NCBI GenBank assembly: GCA_015499985.1
Contig: JAAAUF010000573.1
Location: forward strand, 1-17,532
Direction: 5' to 3'
Length of the DNA: 17,532 bases
From: Haplosporangium gracile
Taxonomy: Eukaryota; Mortierellomycota; Mortierellomycetes; Mortierellales; Mortierellaceae
Positions 1 to 8,900 of this stretch are shown here, in pieces. Every line of letters starts with the position of its first letter. The first letter of the stretch is position 1. Both the position numbers and the translations under genes were made by a program. The notes under the pieces were generated by a model that was not told where the DNA came from, did no database searches, and saw only the letters and a program-made list of their open reading frames with translations.

Positions 1-459
1 CAGGTTTGCTGGCAGTTGGGGAGTAAGAGGGGAAGAGGAGGGGGGGGGGGAGGGGGGCGATGCTTGTTCTTCTTTGTGCGTGTGATCAAGGAAGCATCCA
101 CCCCATCCATCCATAACTATAGGTTTGATATGAGTGACAGAGATATATCAAAAATGGAAAAGGTACTTGAATTACTTCCTCCTTTCAGGAAGTGGCAGAG
201 AGGCGAATGAGTGGATGACCCAGGCCACTTTAACTCCCTTTGTCTTTTTTATATGTTTGCCCCTGGCCCAATCGCTCCAATGCCATTTGGCTTACTGTAG
301 GCTGTAGGAGTAACACTAGACGACTTGACTGGTTGGGCGGGGACGTGTGTTTGACCTTGACGGACGAATTGGATCAAATCGCACACACAGGGGAAAAAAA
401 AGAAGGAAGAAGGGCATTGTAAAGAAAGGAGGTGAAAACAATAGACCGGCACCCTTTGT

Positions 460-830
460 CTTGCTTGTCTATCCCCCATTGTCATCACTGCCCCTTCACT
501 CTTTCTCTCTTCTCCTTCTCTCTTATCTTCCTTTCTCTCTTTTCCCTTCACTCCTCTCTTCCTTTCTCTCTCCCACTTTCTTTTTGATTCACATTCATTC
601 ATTCATTCATTCATTCCACCCGCATTCATCTTTTCTCTCTTTTTCACCCTTCATATCACACTTCCATCGATCAATAGCCCCCCCTTTGTTTCTCTCTCAC
701 TCGGCACACCGCCCTTTATAACCACCTCAACACAACGTCCCTTCCCCTTTCCAGGTACAGATGCTTTTCTCCCCTTCTTCGCACTTCTTCCTTTCACATT
801 TTCATACAACAACACACTCCCAACAAACAA
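460..830 (+). promoter_or_regulatory. Promoter/5'-leader-like pyrimidine block without a following gene
   Basis: A CT-rich tract of over 200 nt is followed by a TATA-like TTTATAA (715-721), then by A/C-rich sequence of the kind that precedes start codons in this window. A possible acceptor, CCAG before GTACAG, lies near 754. The composition matches the stretches just upstream of the genes at 2230 and 5467. No convincing coding sequence follows: ATGs at 851 and 1004 open only about 16 and 30 codons. It could be the promoter of a non-coding or short-exon transcript, or only low-complexity DNA. Confidence 0.25.
593..616 (+). repeat. (ATTC)6 microsatellite
   Basis: Six perfect tandem copies of the tetranucleotide ATTC lie inside a long pyrimidine-rich tract. 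This is an ordinary simple repeat and is likely length-polymorphic. Confidence 0.9.
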
Positions 831-1989
831 CAGAGTGACCCAGATCTAGAATGCACACCCATGGGGGGCGACCATGGAGCACAGCGGAGAAAAACTTTTA
901 AAGAAACAGAGTTGGCACACTATGTGTGTGACATTGCACCCTGATCTAAAAACGAACACACTTTAGTGCTCTTGCTCTCAATCAATCGTTCAACTCATCT
1001 CAGCATGGGCAAACAATCATTCGACAGGCGATTACTCAGTGTGCTTCGGAACTATTTTTTTCACATCGGGAAAAATGATCCTCTGTTTTTTTTTTAAAAC
1101 CTTGTGCCCTTTCTTCCTTCTGGAAGGGCTCACACCTGTCCTCAACAATGATGATGTGCAGAATAGCAACACACATAAAAAAACAACAGCCGATAATTTT
1201 GATATCGTGGGTTGGCCACAGCGGATGTTTGTGTGCGTGTGCCAGTTGGTGTCCGGTGCGGTGCCGTTCGGCTATTTCTTTTATTGTTATTTTTCTTTTT
1301 CTTTCCGCCGACCGACCGACAAACTTACAAGCTAGGCGTTCTGGGCTCCCTTTTTTTTTTTTTTTTCTTGATTCTTTTTTTATTATCGACTTTCTTTCAC
1401 TCATTCGTTCAATCTGAGAAACATGGCTTGCGGGAGGGAAGAGAGAGATAGAAGAATGATTCATTATCATATATTACTTTATTTGTTATTAATGTGTGTG
1501 TACTATATGTTACATACATCCCTTTGGTATAATTGGGCGTTAACGAAGTGAGATGGGTTCACCTTCCTGCTTGTTTGCTTGTCTCTTTACAGTTGTTCAG
1601 TTGCTGTTATATCCCAGGAGGTTGCCGTTGAAATAAGCAACTGCAAGGCAGTCAGCATAAAAGGCAATGCGATATGAACCATTGAAAGAGAGAAAGGAAA
1701 GAGGGAAGGAGACAAAGTTGAACGATGGGTGTGGGCATTAAGAAATGAACCTTTTTGCCACCTTGCTTATTTGCAACGCCTGCTTTGCTTTGTGTCTATT
1801 TACTTCCCCCTCCCCCCCCAGGTTGGAAAACATATCGCATATCATATGCCCCTCATGCATCCCCTTCGCCGTTCCAAAGAGGCTTTTTTTTTTTAACATT
1901 CGTTCTATCCCCTTATTCCTGAGCAAACTTTTTATTCAGTGTCTCCTGTGTGTCTCAGCCAACATCAAAGTGGATATTAATAACATTTT

Positions 1990-2229
1990 GGATGCATTCG
2001 TTTCGTCTCTTTTCTTTCCTTTTCTCTTTTCTCTTTCTTCTCTCTTTTCACCCATCTCTCTTCTCTCCACTCTCCCTACAACTCTAATATATATCTCTCT
2101 CATTCCCTCGCGCACACACCTATCTAACTTATCATTCTCATATCCTACTCCCTCTTCAACCACGATCACCTTACCCGACAACCACAGACTGATAACAACA
2201 CTCACATACACACATATAGAACGAAAAAC
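1990..2229 (+). promoter_or_regulatory. Pyrimidine-rich promoter and 5' leader of the wall-sensor-like gene
   Basis: An almost uninterrupted CT tract at 1995-2075 is followed by a TATA-like TAATATATATC (2085-2095). A/C-rich leader sequence then runs to the ATG at 2230, which has A at -3 (AAAAACATG). The order CT tract, TATA-like box, A/C-rich leader is a common fungal promoter layout. The transcription start was not located. Confidence 0.45.
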
Positions 2230-3482
2230 ATGCTACTGAAAAGGTCAACGCTGGTCCTCTTGGTATTGGCACTCGTAGCTACATCGGTGACAGCACAGTC
2301 GCTGGGAAACGTCATCCCCATCGCCGCTGAACCCGGCGCCGAGCCCAATGCCACACCCGCTGCCACAGGAGATCCTGTCGGCCCTTCCACATCCGTCCAG
2401 CCCCCTGTTGACACGACAAGCTCCTCCTCTACAATCCCCACCACCTCTACAACATTATCGACTGCCGATCCTACTCCCACGACCCCACCCGTCTCGACTG
2501 ATAATCCTCCAGTAGTCCCACCTGTCGTGCCCACTTCATCATCAAACCCAGTACAGCCTACCCAACCATCCAAAGGTGTAACCACCAAGCCGAATGGAAC
2601 AGGAACTGGTATTGCGACCACTGGTTCTGCCTCTGCGACCGTCACCACTGCTGCACCTACACCGACGGGCACTGAGGATAAGAAGTCGACGGGTACCAGC
2701 CTTGCGACTGCTGGAATTGTTGTTGGATCTGTTGTCGTTGCTGCTGCCATTGGTATCTGGGTTTTTAGAAAGTGGAAGCTCTCTGTAAGTCTATTTTGTT
2801 ATTCTGTTCGTCTGAAAAGTCTTTAATTTTGTGCTTATTGTTTTGTTCAATGAGACATTCTTTGTTTTGCTAGCCATGATTCCTTGAAGTCACCTTTTTC
2901 TTGTTATGGTTGTTTATCCTCGAAACTAACCTCTGTCTATTTCTTCATCTGTACCTCCAAAACAAACAAAAATAGCCATCGAGAGATTTCCAGAGAAAGA
3001 TTGGAGGAGACGACTATCAAGACTACCCCCGCACCTACGAGTCTGACACGGTCTTCTTGCGCAACCTGGGAGATCAACCCGCAGAACCAGCGCCGACCAA
3101 ATCACCATACAATGCAAACGCTTCTCTCCCCTCGGACGATCAGTACTATGATGCCGGATATGCCAACGATGCGACTGCTCAGGGTGCTTATGGACATGAT
3201 GCGTATGGACAGCAGCAAGGCACATATGATCATCAGGGATACGACCACTCGCAGGGTTATGATCATGGGTATGACAACACTGCTTATGGAGCTGGACAGC
3301 ACGATTATGGTGGATCCCAGGTTGGCGGTGGCGGATATGGTGGTTCACAGGTTGGTGGTGGGTATGGTGGTTCGCAGGTTGGTGGGTATGGTGGTGCTCA
3401 GGATGCAGGATATGCGCACTCGAATGTTGGAGGCGGGTACCAGCACCAGGGATATGACGACTATGGCCACGGCCGCCGATAG
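2230..3482 (+). CDS. Single-pass wall-sensor-like membrane protein (join 2230..2784, 2976..3482)
   Basis: Two exons joined in phase 0 give 353 residues. Seen in the sequence: an N-terminal signal peptide (residues 1-22, hydrophobic core LVLLVLALVA, likely cleavage after VTA); a Ser/Thr/Pro-rich ectodomain (about 23-156) suited to dense O-mannosylation; one transmembrane helix at about 159-178 followed by the basic anchor FRKWK; and a cytosolic tail beginning SRDFQRKIGGDD. The last about 110 residues are rich in Gly, Tyr, Gln, His and Asp and contain tandem YGGSQVGG-type units. This architecture matches fungal Mid2/Wsc-type or SKG6/Axl2-like surface proteins, which report wall stress through the tail, but no family-specific cysteine domain is present. 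The role is inferred from architecture only. The start is the first ATG after the promoter and directly begins the signal peptide. The tail has prion-like composition. Confidence 0.85.
2785..2975 (+). other. Intron of the wall-sensor-like gene
   Basis: Donor GTAAGT at 2785, branch-site-like ACTAAC near 2926-2931, acceptor AATAG ending at 2975. Removing it joins the KLS end of exon 1 to PSRDFQRK in phase 0. An earlier acceptor, CTAG ending at 2873, would reach TGA after one codon and is rejected. Confidence 0.88.
3306..3402 (+). repeat. In-frame tandem repeat coding for YGGSQVGG units
   Basis: Successive units of 30, 27 and 24 nt plus a partial fourth, each starting TATGGTGG. They encode YGGSQVGGGG, YGGSQVGGG, YGGSQVGG and YGGAQ. 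Unit lengths fall by one glycine codon each time, so copy number and length probably vary between strains. Confidence 0.85.
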
Positions 3483-4954
3483 ACTATGTCGCTTATTTTT
3501 CGCACCTTTGTTACCAGCTTGGTACTTTCACATCGTCTTTTCATACACACATTTTACCCATTTCCAGCTATCATATTTATCATCTACATTTGCTATTGCC
3601 CGCTTGCTTGTTCTTGTTTCGTTTAAAAAAAAATAGTTGTAAATACACTAATAATAACATATCACCGTCTTTAGTTCGTATGTCAATGCGCTTGCTCGCG
3701 TAATGGGGGAAGCGTTCGTTTCCTCTGTGAGGGGAGAGAAGAAGCCATTAGCCTTTTCTGTGAAGGGAGAGAAGGAAGGACCCTGGATGAAGCTTTTATC
3801 TCGGTGCTCTTGTTTATTTTCGAACGTCATCGTTCTTTTTTGGGGAGGAGGGGAGGGGTGTTTGGTTTAGTGGGGTCGTGTTGATCAGAGGATGGGAAAA
3901 GGAGATACGGACAGGGTCCTGTCCACCTCTTTGACCACTGCGCTCTAAAATAAGGACCTGATTTCTCTACTCGCGTGGGACAAGAGATAAAAGAAAAGAG
4001 GAGACGGGAGAACCATCATGGTGCACATAGACCTACATGACCTGCAGAAACTATCCAACTCTCTGTCTCCCCTCCCTCCTTCCCGCCTCCGCCTCATTAA
4101 TGGCTGCTATTTATGGCGCAGAGAATGTCCCTCAAGAAAAATAAAAAAGTCCCGAAAAGCGAGGTGTGGTGGTGTACTGTTCCAAGGTCGAAATTAAACC
4201 ACATTCAAGGGCGTCCTCTCATTTCTTTTCTCGGGCTTGGAGAGTTGTTAACGGATAGGGTCCATGCCTTGCCATGAAGGAGGAGGAGATGGGAGAGGAG
4301 GGGAGGAAGGGGAGGAGGAGGAACGAGTACAGTTGTCGCTGTTGCTATTGAACCTGGGCAATGGTCATTGATTGGAACCTATTTTCGTCGTGTGGGTGTG
4401 ACGGGCAAATGATACCTTTTACTATGGGCAGACTACCCAGACTTGCGTCTTATTCCGATTCTTCCATGAGCAATGGACACGACTACGTGGGGTGAGAGGG
4501 TTATCAATGCAGAGCGATAAGAAGAAAAGAGCAAAAGGTAGGGGTGGAGAGCGATTGAGGGTAGGAAAAGAGGTGAGTGAGCAAGAAAAGGGGACGTTCG
4601 AACTGGAATTTCTACTTTGTTCATTTGCAACAACATCTTTTGTATTCAAGTGGTGCGTGCCCCTGGCCCATATTACGATCCAAGCCAAGTGAAGAAAGGA
4701 GGTCATTCAAAAACCACAGAGGTGGATGAGAAGACTTTTTTGACACGCTCACACTTTTTTTTTTTCTTGCTTTCGTTGCGACAGAGAAAATGGGAGGAAA
4801 GAGAGAAAAAGGAAAAGATTCCATTCCATTGTTTGCTGAAGTGGAAAAAGACAAAGTTGTTTATATGTTTGCATGACTGGTATAGAAGAATGGGCGAGGC
4901 TTTCATGGATTGGTCGAGGGCGGATGACAAAAAGTCGACAATAGTGAGTCCAAG
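3483..4954. other. 3' untranslated region and intergenic DNA
   Basis: After the stop, an A-run (3627-3635) and the AT-rich TAAATACACTAATAATAAC near 3640-3658 probably mark the end of the upstream transcript. Beyond that, no frame looks coding. A 33-nt-spaced imperfect direct repeat (TCTGTGAGGGGAGAGAAG and TCTGTGAAGGGAGAGAAG, near 3724 and 3757) and a purine tract at 4277-4325 are the only visible structures. Open frames between 4422 and 4950 have low-complexity products and no domains. Confidence 0.55.
4277..4325 (+). repeat. Polypurine (GGA/GGGGA) tract
   Basis: About 50 nt composed almost only of G and A, built of GGAGGA, GGGAGAGG and GGGGAGG units. Several G-runs make local G-quadruplex or triplex structure possible, but nothing ties it to a function. 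Confidence 0.6.
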
Positions 4955-5466
4955 GACGATCATTGTCTTCTTCGTTGGCGTCTTCTTTCCCCGAGTTTCC
5001 CTTTTCGCTTCTCTATTTCTTTTTCTCTTCTTTCCCCTCTTCGCGTCCTTTCTTTCTTTTCTATTACCTTTTTGCTCGAAAACTATTTGTCCCTTCGCGC
5101 CCTTTCCCACTGACATACACATTTTTTTTTCTTTTTCACTTTTTTGGATTTACCTCCTCCCATATACCCTGCCTCAAACACCCCCCCCCCCCCCCCCCCC
5201 CCCTTTTTTTTTTATCTGTACCTTTTCCTATTATTTGACGAATACCCTTTTGGCGACCCCTCTTCTCAACGCCTGATACCCCTTTTTCTCCCGCTATCCA
5301 CTTTCCGACGCCCGATCTACCTCTTCCGCCCTGGTCTCCACCCCTCAACGCGACACGACTCCCTGATCAAATCACGACGCGCAAAAAGGACCCGCCTACC
5401 TAAACACAAACAGTCGTCTCAACTTCATCTTACATACACAAGAAGAGAGGAGGGAGTTAAAACAAA
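4955..5466 (+). promoter_or_regulatory. Pyrimidine-rich promoter and 5' leader of the Frizzled-domain gene
   Basis: Strong strand asymmetry: the + strand is mostly C and T from about 4955 to 5225, including a C23T10 run. It then becomes A/C-rich (ACACAAACAG, TACATACACAAG) up to the ATG at 5467, which has A at -3. No clear TATA box is present. Open frames here encode only Phe/Leu/Pro/Ser runs and are not genes. Confidence 0.45.
5181..5213 (+). repeat. C23-T10 homopolymer run
   Basis: Twenty-three consecutive C followed directly by ten T. Such runs slip during replication and sequencing, so the true length is uncertain. A C-run this long can form an i-motif, or a G-quadruplex on the other strand. 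Confidence 0.85.
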
Positions 5467-8400
5467 ATGAAGACGATAGCCCTTTCGTCCCTTTCAGCAG
5501 CACTGTCTGTTCTCGCCTCCTCTGTGAGCGTAGGTAAGTGAGCAGAGTTACATCCACACTCATCCTCCACGCGATCCATTTGTGCCATACAGACAGCAGC
5601 ACCACATAGATATTCCAATCTCGAGCATCCACCTGACCAAGCGAAAATTCCTTCCTCCTTTTTTTCCCCAACGCACAATAGCGGTAGCAGTAAGAGGGAA
5701 TGTTGCCGCTGCTAATGTAATGGCACCACCTGTTGAAGTAGCAGGCGAGTGCAGAATCCTGAAGCAAGAATCGACTCTCTGTCCTTCTATCCAGTACCTT
5801 ACCAACATCAATTCCCTCATCCACGCTGAGACGCGTATCCAAGGTAATATCCTTTTTTTATTTCCTAATAAATAAACTGCATAGCAATGAACACAGAATT
5901 CTAACTTCTCTGCTTTTGTTTGTTTTGCTTGTGGGGTTGAATGTCTAGAACATATTGATGCGGTACCGAAAGAACTGAATGATTTGCAGGCGCCTTGTCT
6001 GCAGGTTCTGCAAGAGGCCTTGTGTCTGGTCGAATTCCCCAAGTGCAAAGGACAGACACAACAAGTCCTTCCCGTCTGTCAGTCCGTCAGGTAATGGCCT
6101 TCAAGAAAAAAAAAAAGTCCTCCATCTCATTTTGTGCACAGACAAAACCACATGGCCATTGCTCATGCCAATACTAACGCACCATTATTTGGTGTATTTA
6201 CGCTGGTGGGGAAAAATAGGGAGCGTGTGGAGAGACTATGCTCAGAACCGTTCCAGAAATTATATGCAGAGGGATCGACCAACAACGAGGAAGACGACGA
6301 GGCATCAATCATGATAGCAAGGATCCGGGATCAAATCTTCCCCCCCGCAGCATTAGACCCTACGCGATGGACTGCCTCGGCTGCTGTACAGGAACCTGAC
6401 TGCGTCTCGTGGGATGACCATGGTCTTGGATCTGCGCCTATCGATAATATTCGTATTGTCAATGATCTGGATGATGAGGCTGCTGATGTTGATACCGAGA
6501 CTGAGGCGGAGGAGGGTGATGGTGGTGACACAAAGATGAAGACGGGGGTTAGGGACGAGTTGGTGAAGAGTACTTTAAAGACGCGGCATTTGAGTCGAAG
6601 GGAGAGGGGGTCTAAGAAGCACCATCATCATCATCATCATCGTCGCCACAAAGTGCAGAAACGAGATGCCATTTCTGTCTCGTCGCAGAAAAATAAGAAG
6701 GTAGAGGCGGAGGCGGAGGCGATTGTTGCACCCTTGGCCACTATCCGTACCAATACACCCTCTGCCCAGGGCACCTATGTGATCAACAAGGACAAACCTA
6801 AAGTCAGTGTCTCCAAGCCTGCTACTGCGGGTACCGACAAAGGCAATAAGGTCGATCATTCTGAAGTCCTTGTCCATGAGAACTTGGGTCAGTCCAAGTC
6901 TTCTGGGGACAGTCCAGGACAGCAGGTTCTGATGCAAGGCGGGTCTGGTGGCAATATCGATCCTGCGAAATCTGTCGATAACCTGGGCAAAGCGAGTGAG
7001 GGTCACCTTGTTGACAAGGATGCAGAGGGTGAAGCTGCGAGTGACGAGGCGCATACTCTCAAGAAGACCGTCTTGTTGACTGCAGCGCCGATCTTGTTGG
7101 TCATGGGTGCCCTTGCCGGGTTTACGATTTACCGTCGGTACTATGAGAATGATCTCAACCTAGGTGGACGGAATGATTCTCGAGATGATCACCCCCACGA
7201 CGGCTACCACCAACGAGGTAAACTATTATTTTTCTTTGGAGTCTGTGTAGTAGTAATTGGTGAGTTGTTACATGGTACTAACATTGTTTTTTTTTTCTAA
7301 TCGTAATGTATGATAGACCTGCCGATTAGAAAAGGGTCGCCAATCCATTTCGACCGCACGTTCCTGAGCACAGTCCACTCCCCACGCCCGACAGCGACCT
7401 ACCTTCACGACCCCGACAGCCCCAGTCGCAACTATCACCAACATTCGCCAACTTCTATCACCGCGGGTAACTCTCTCAAACGCCCCACACCTTCTGCAGG
7501 AGCCGTGGGCAAAAACCGGTTCCAGGAGCTCTCGCGCAGCTATGATTTCGGGGCTGGCTTGCGGTCTATCAAGAACGTGCTTACGAGAAGTAACAATAAC
7601 TCGAGAGAGAGTGCTTTGAATCAAGCGACTTCGATGTCGGAGTCGGCGGGATCGTCGAGTGGACGGAATTTGGGGCAGTATACTGGAGCATTTGGGGCGG
7701 GGGGGCATTCGATTGCCAGGATTGGGTCTCACCCCGGGCTGAATGCTTTGGAGAGACGGCAGCTTCAGGTGCAGTTTGGAAGTAGTGTTGGTGGGTTGAG
7801 CACTTCGTCTTCAGCAGCAGCAGCGCGGTTTCTGGATGTTTACAACGTGGCCGGCCAGGAGCATTCCATTGTCTGGGGACAGTACTCGGCCAACGACGAG
7901 CATGATGTCTACCAGGACGCCAGTGCCGCCTTGGCCTCGAACCTAGGCGCAGCGCGCAAGTCGGGATCGGTCAATTCGTTGAGCATGTCGAACAGCAGTG
8001 GTAAGTATAGTCACCACCATCGCCAGCGTTCCTCGGACAGACAGCATCAACATCAGCAGCGTATGGGTTCACCCCGCGACAGTATCGGCGACTACCTCTC
8101 ACCCGAGTCGCCCTCAATGCTCACCCGCGAAGACCTCATGCGCCGTCGAGACTTGTGCTCTGAGGGGTATACTTTTGGATCTGAGACAGCCTCCATCGGC
8201 GACGATGCTCATTCTGGAACCAATCTGTTATTCGACATCCGCGACCATTTCTTTGACCTCACCAGCTCCGAGAAAATCGCGGCCGCCGCCGCAGCGGGAG
8301 TTTCGGCCCAGATGATTGATGAGGAGATGGACATGTATCTCGAGATGGAGAAGGAAGAGTCGCCGTTCGTTGTGGACGATTATAATTCGATGAATCCGAG

Positions 8401-8743
8401 CCCCAATGAGCCCAAGATTTTGACGAGAGAGATGCTTGAGTGCCGGCAATCGATCCAGAAGACTGATGCCTTGAGAGAGAAAGAGATCTCAGTGAAGGAT
8501 GTACCGAATGTTGATAACGATGAGGTTGCTGCAGCGAAGGCGGCGAGGTTACAGGCAAAGAAGGATAAGCGTAAGCTGACAAAACAGGCCAAGAAGCAAC
8601 AAAAGCAGCAGGGCGCAACAGCAAAGGTAAAGGAGGAGTTTGATGAAAAGCAGGCGATACAAGCACAGGATGCTGCCGCGATGATGACGGATACGGAGAC
8701 GGAGCAGGCAACTCATGTTCTTGGATGCGGTTCACCGGACTAG
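5467..8743 (+). CDS. Frizzled-type cysteine-rich domain membrane protein (join 5467..5533, 5682..5843, 5949..6090, 6220..7217, 7317..8743)
   Basis: Five exons give 931 residues with a clean frame. Residues 1-22 form a signal peptide. Residues about 46-185 hold eight cysteines (46, 56, 93, 102, 109, 120, 131, 185) spaced like a Frizzled (FZ) domain, with the signature blocks PCLQVLQEALC, FPKC, LPVCQSV and RVERLC. The usual seventh cysteine is Arg124. Then come an acidic stretch, a basic segment with seven histidines (258-264), a disordered linker, a transmembrane helix (about 407-428) and a cytosolic tail of about 500 residues. The tail has two SPxxPxxLTRE motifs (718 and 818) and a Lys/Gln/Ala-rich probable coiled coil near the C terminus. 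In animals FZ domains bind lipid-modified Wnt; fungi lack Wnt, and a diverged FZ-like domain is known in the fungal calcium-channel subunit Mid1. The ligand here is unknown. Surface sensing is inferred. Confidence 0.85.
5534..5681 (+). other. Intron 1 of the Frizzled-domain gene
   Basis: Donor GTAAGT at 5534, branch-like CTGAC near 5630, acceptor ACAATAG ending at 5681; phase 1. It splits the signal peptide from the mature domain. Confidence 0.85.
5844..5948 (+). other. Intron 2 of the Frizzled-domain gene
   Basis: Donor GTAATA at 5844, branch-like TTCTAAC near 5899-5905, acceptor TCTAG ending at 5948; phase 1. Splicing restores Glu77. Confidence 0.85.
6091..6219 (+). other. Intron 3 of the Frizzled-domain gene
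   Basis: Donor GTAATG at 6091, branch-like TACTAAC near 6173-6179, acceptor AAATAG ending at 6219; phase 2. The codon across the junction is AGG (Arg124), at the position where Frizzled domains normally carry their seventh cysteine. Confidence 0.85.
7218..7316 (+). other. Intron 4 of the Frizzled-domain gene
   Basis: Donor GTAAAC at 7218, branch-like GTACTAAC near 7275-7282, acceptor TGATAG ending at 7316; phase 1. It lies in the cytosolic tail just after the transmembrane helix. Confidence 0.85.
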
Positions 8744-8900
8744 AAGGAGTAGTTCTGTTGTGGAGGATCATTTATGCGATACCCTTTTTTTTCGTGTTTT
8801 TCTTTTTTTTTATTTTTTTCTTTCCAAAAAAAAAACTGTGGTGTTGCGATATGATAGCTTAAATACAAAAAAAAAAAAAGACGCCTTTCTTTATACCATT
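8744..8900 (+). terminator. 3' untranslated region / polyadenylation region of the Frizzled-domain gene
   Basis: T-runs (8784-8820) and A-runs (8826-8835, 8867-8879), with TTAAATAC just before the second A-run, form a plausible 3' end region. Recognisable pseudogene sequence starts about 20 nt after the last A-run. No canonical AATAAA is visible. Confidence 0.45.

Larger units (their letters stand above)
1..1989. other. Intergenic region without a supported gene
   Basis: No reading frame here looks coding. The longer open frames are runs of Phe, Leu, Ser or Lys produced by pyrimidine- or purine-rich DNA. Contents: a G-run (G11, A, G6) at 40-57; a pyrimidine-rich block at about 460-690 with a tetranucleotide repeat; a promoter-like stretch at 690-830; scattered T-runs at 1086-1095 and 1351-1366. 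A five-base inverted repeat (GTTGC/GCAAC) near 1622-1642 is too short to call. I see no tRNA, rRNA or minus-strand gene. A short non-coding transcript cannot be excluded. Confidence 0.6.

Noticed and set aside
16..210. Short frame with a Gly run at the window start
   Set aside because: The glycines come from the G11/G6 run; no domain and no continuation.
2202..2750. 182-codon minus-strand frame
   Set aside because: Antisense shadow of the Ser/Thr/Pro-rich exon, made of Val/Gly-rich complement.
4617..5276. 219-codon open frame on the + strand
   Set aside because: The product is mostly Phe, Leu, Ser and Pro runs from a pyrimidine-rich promoter and C/T homopolymers, with no domain.
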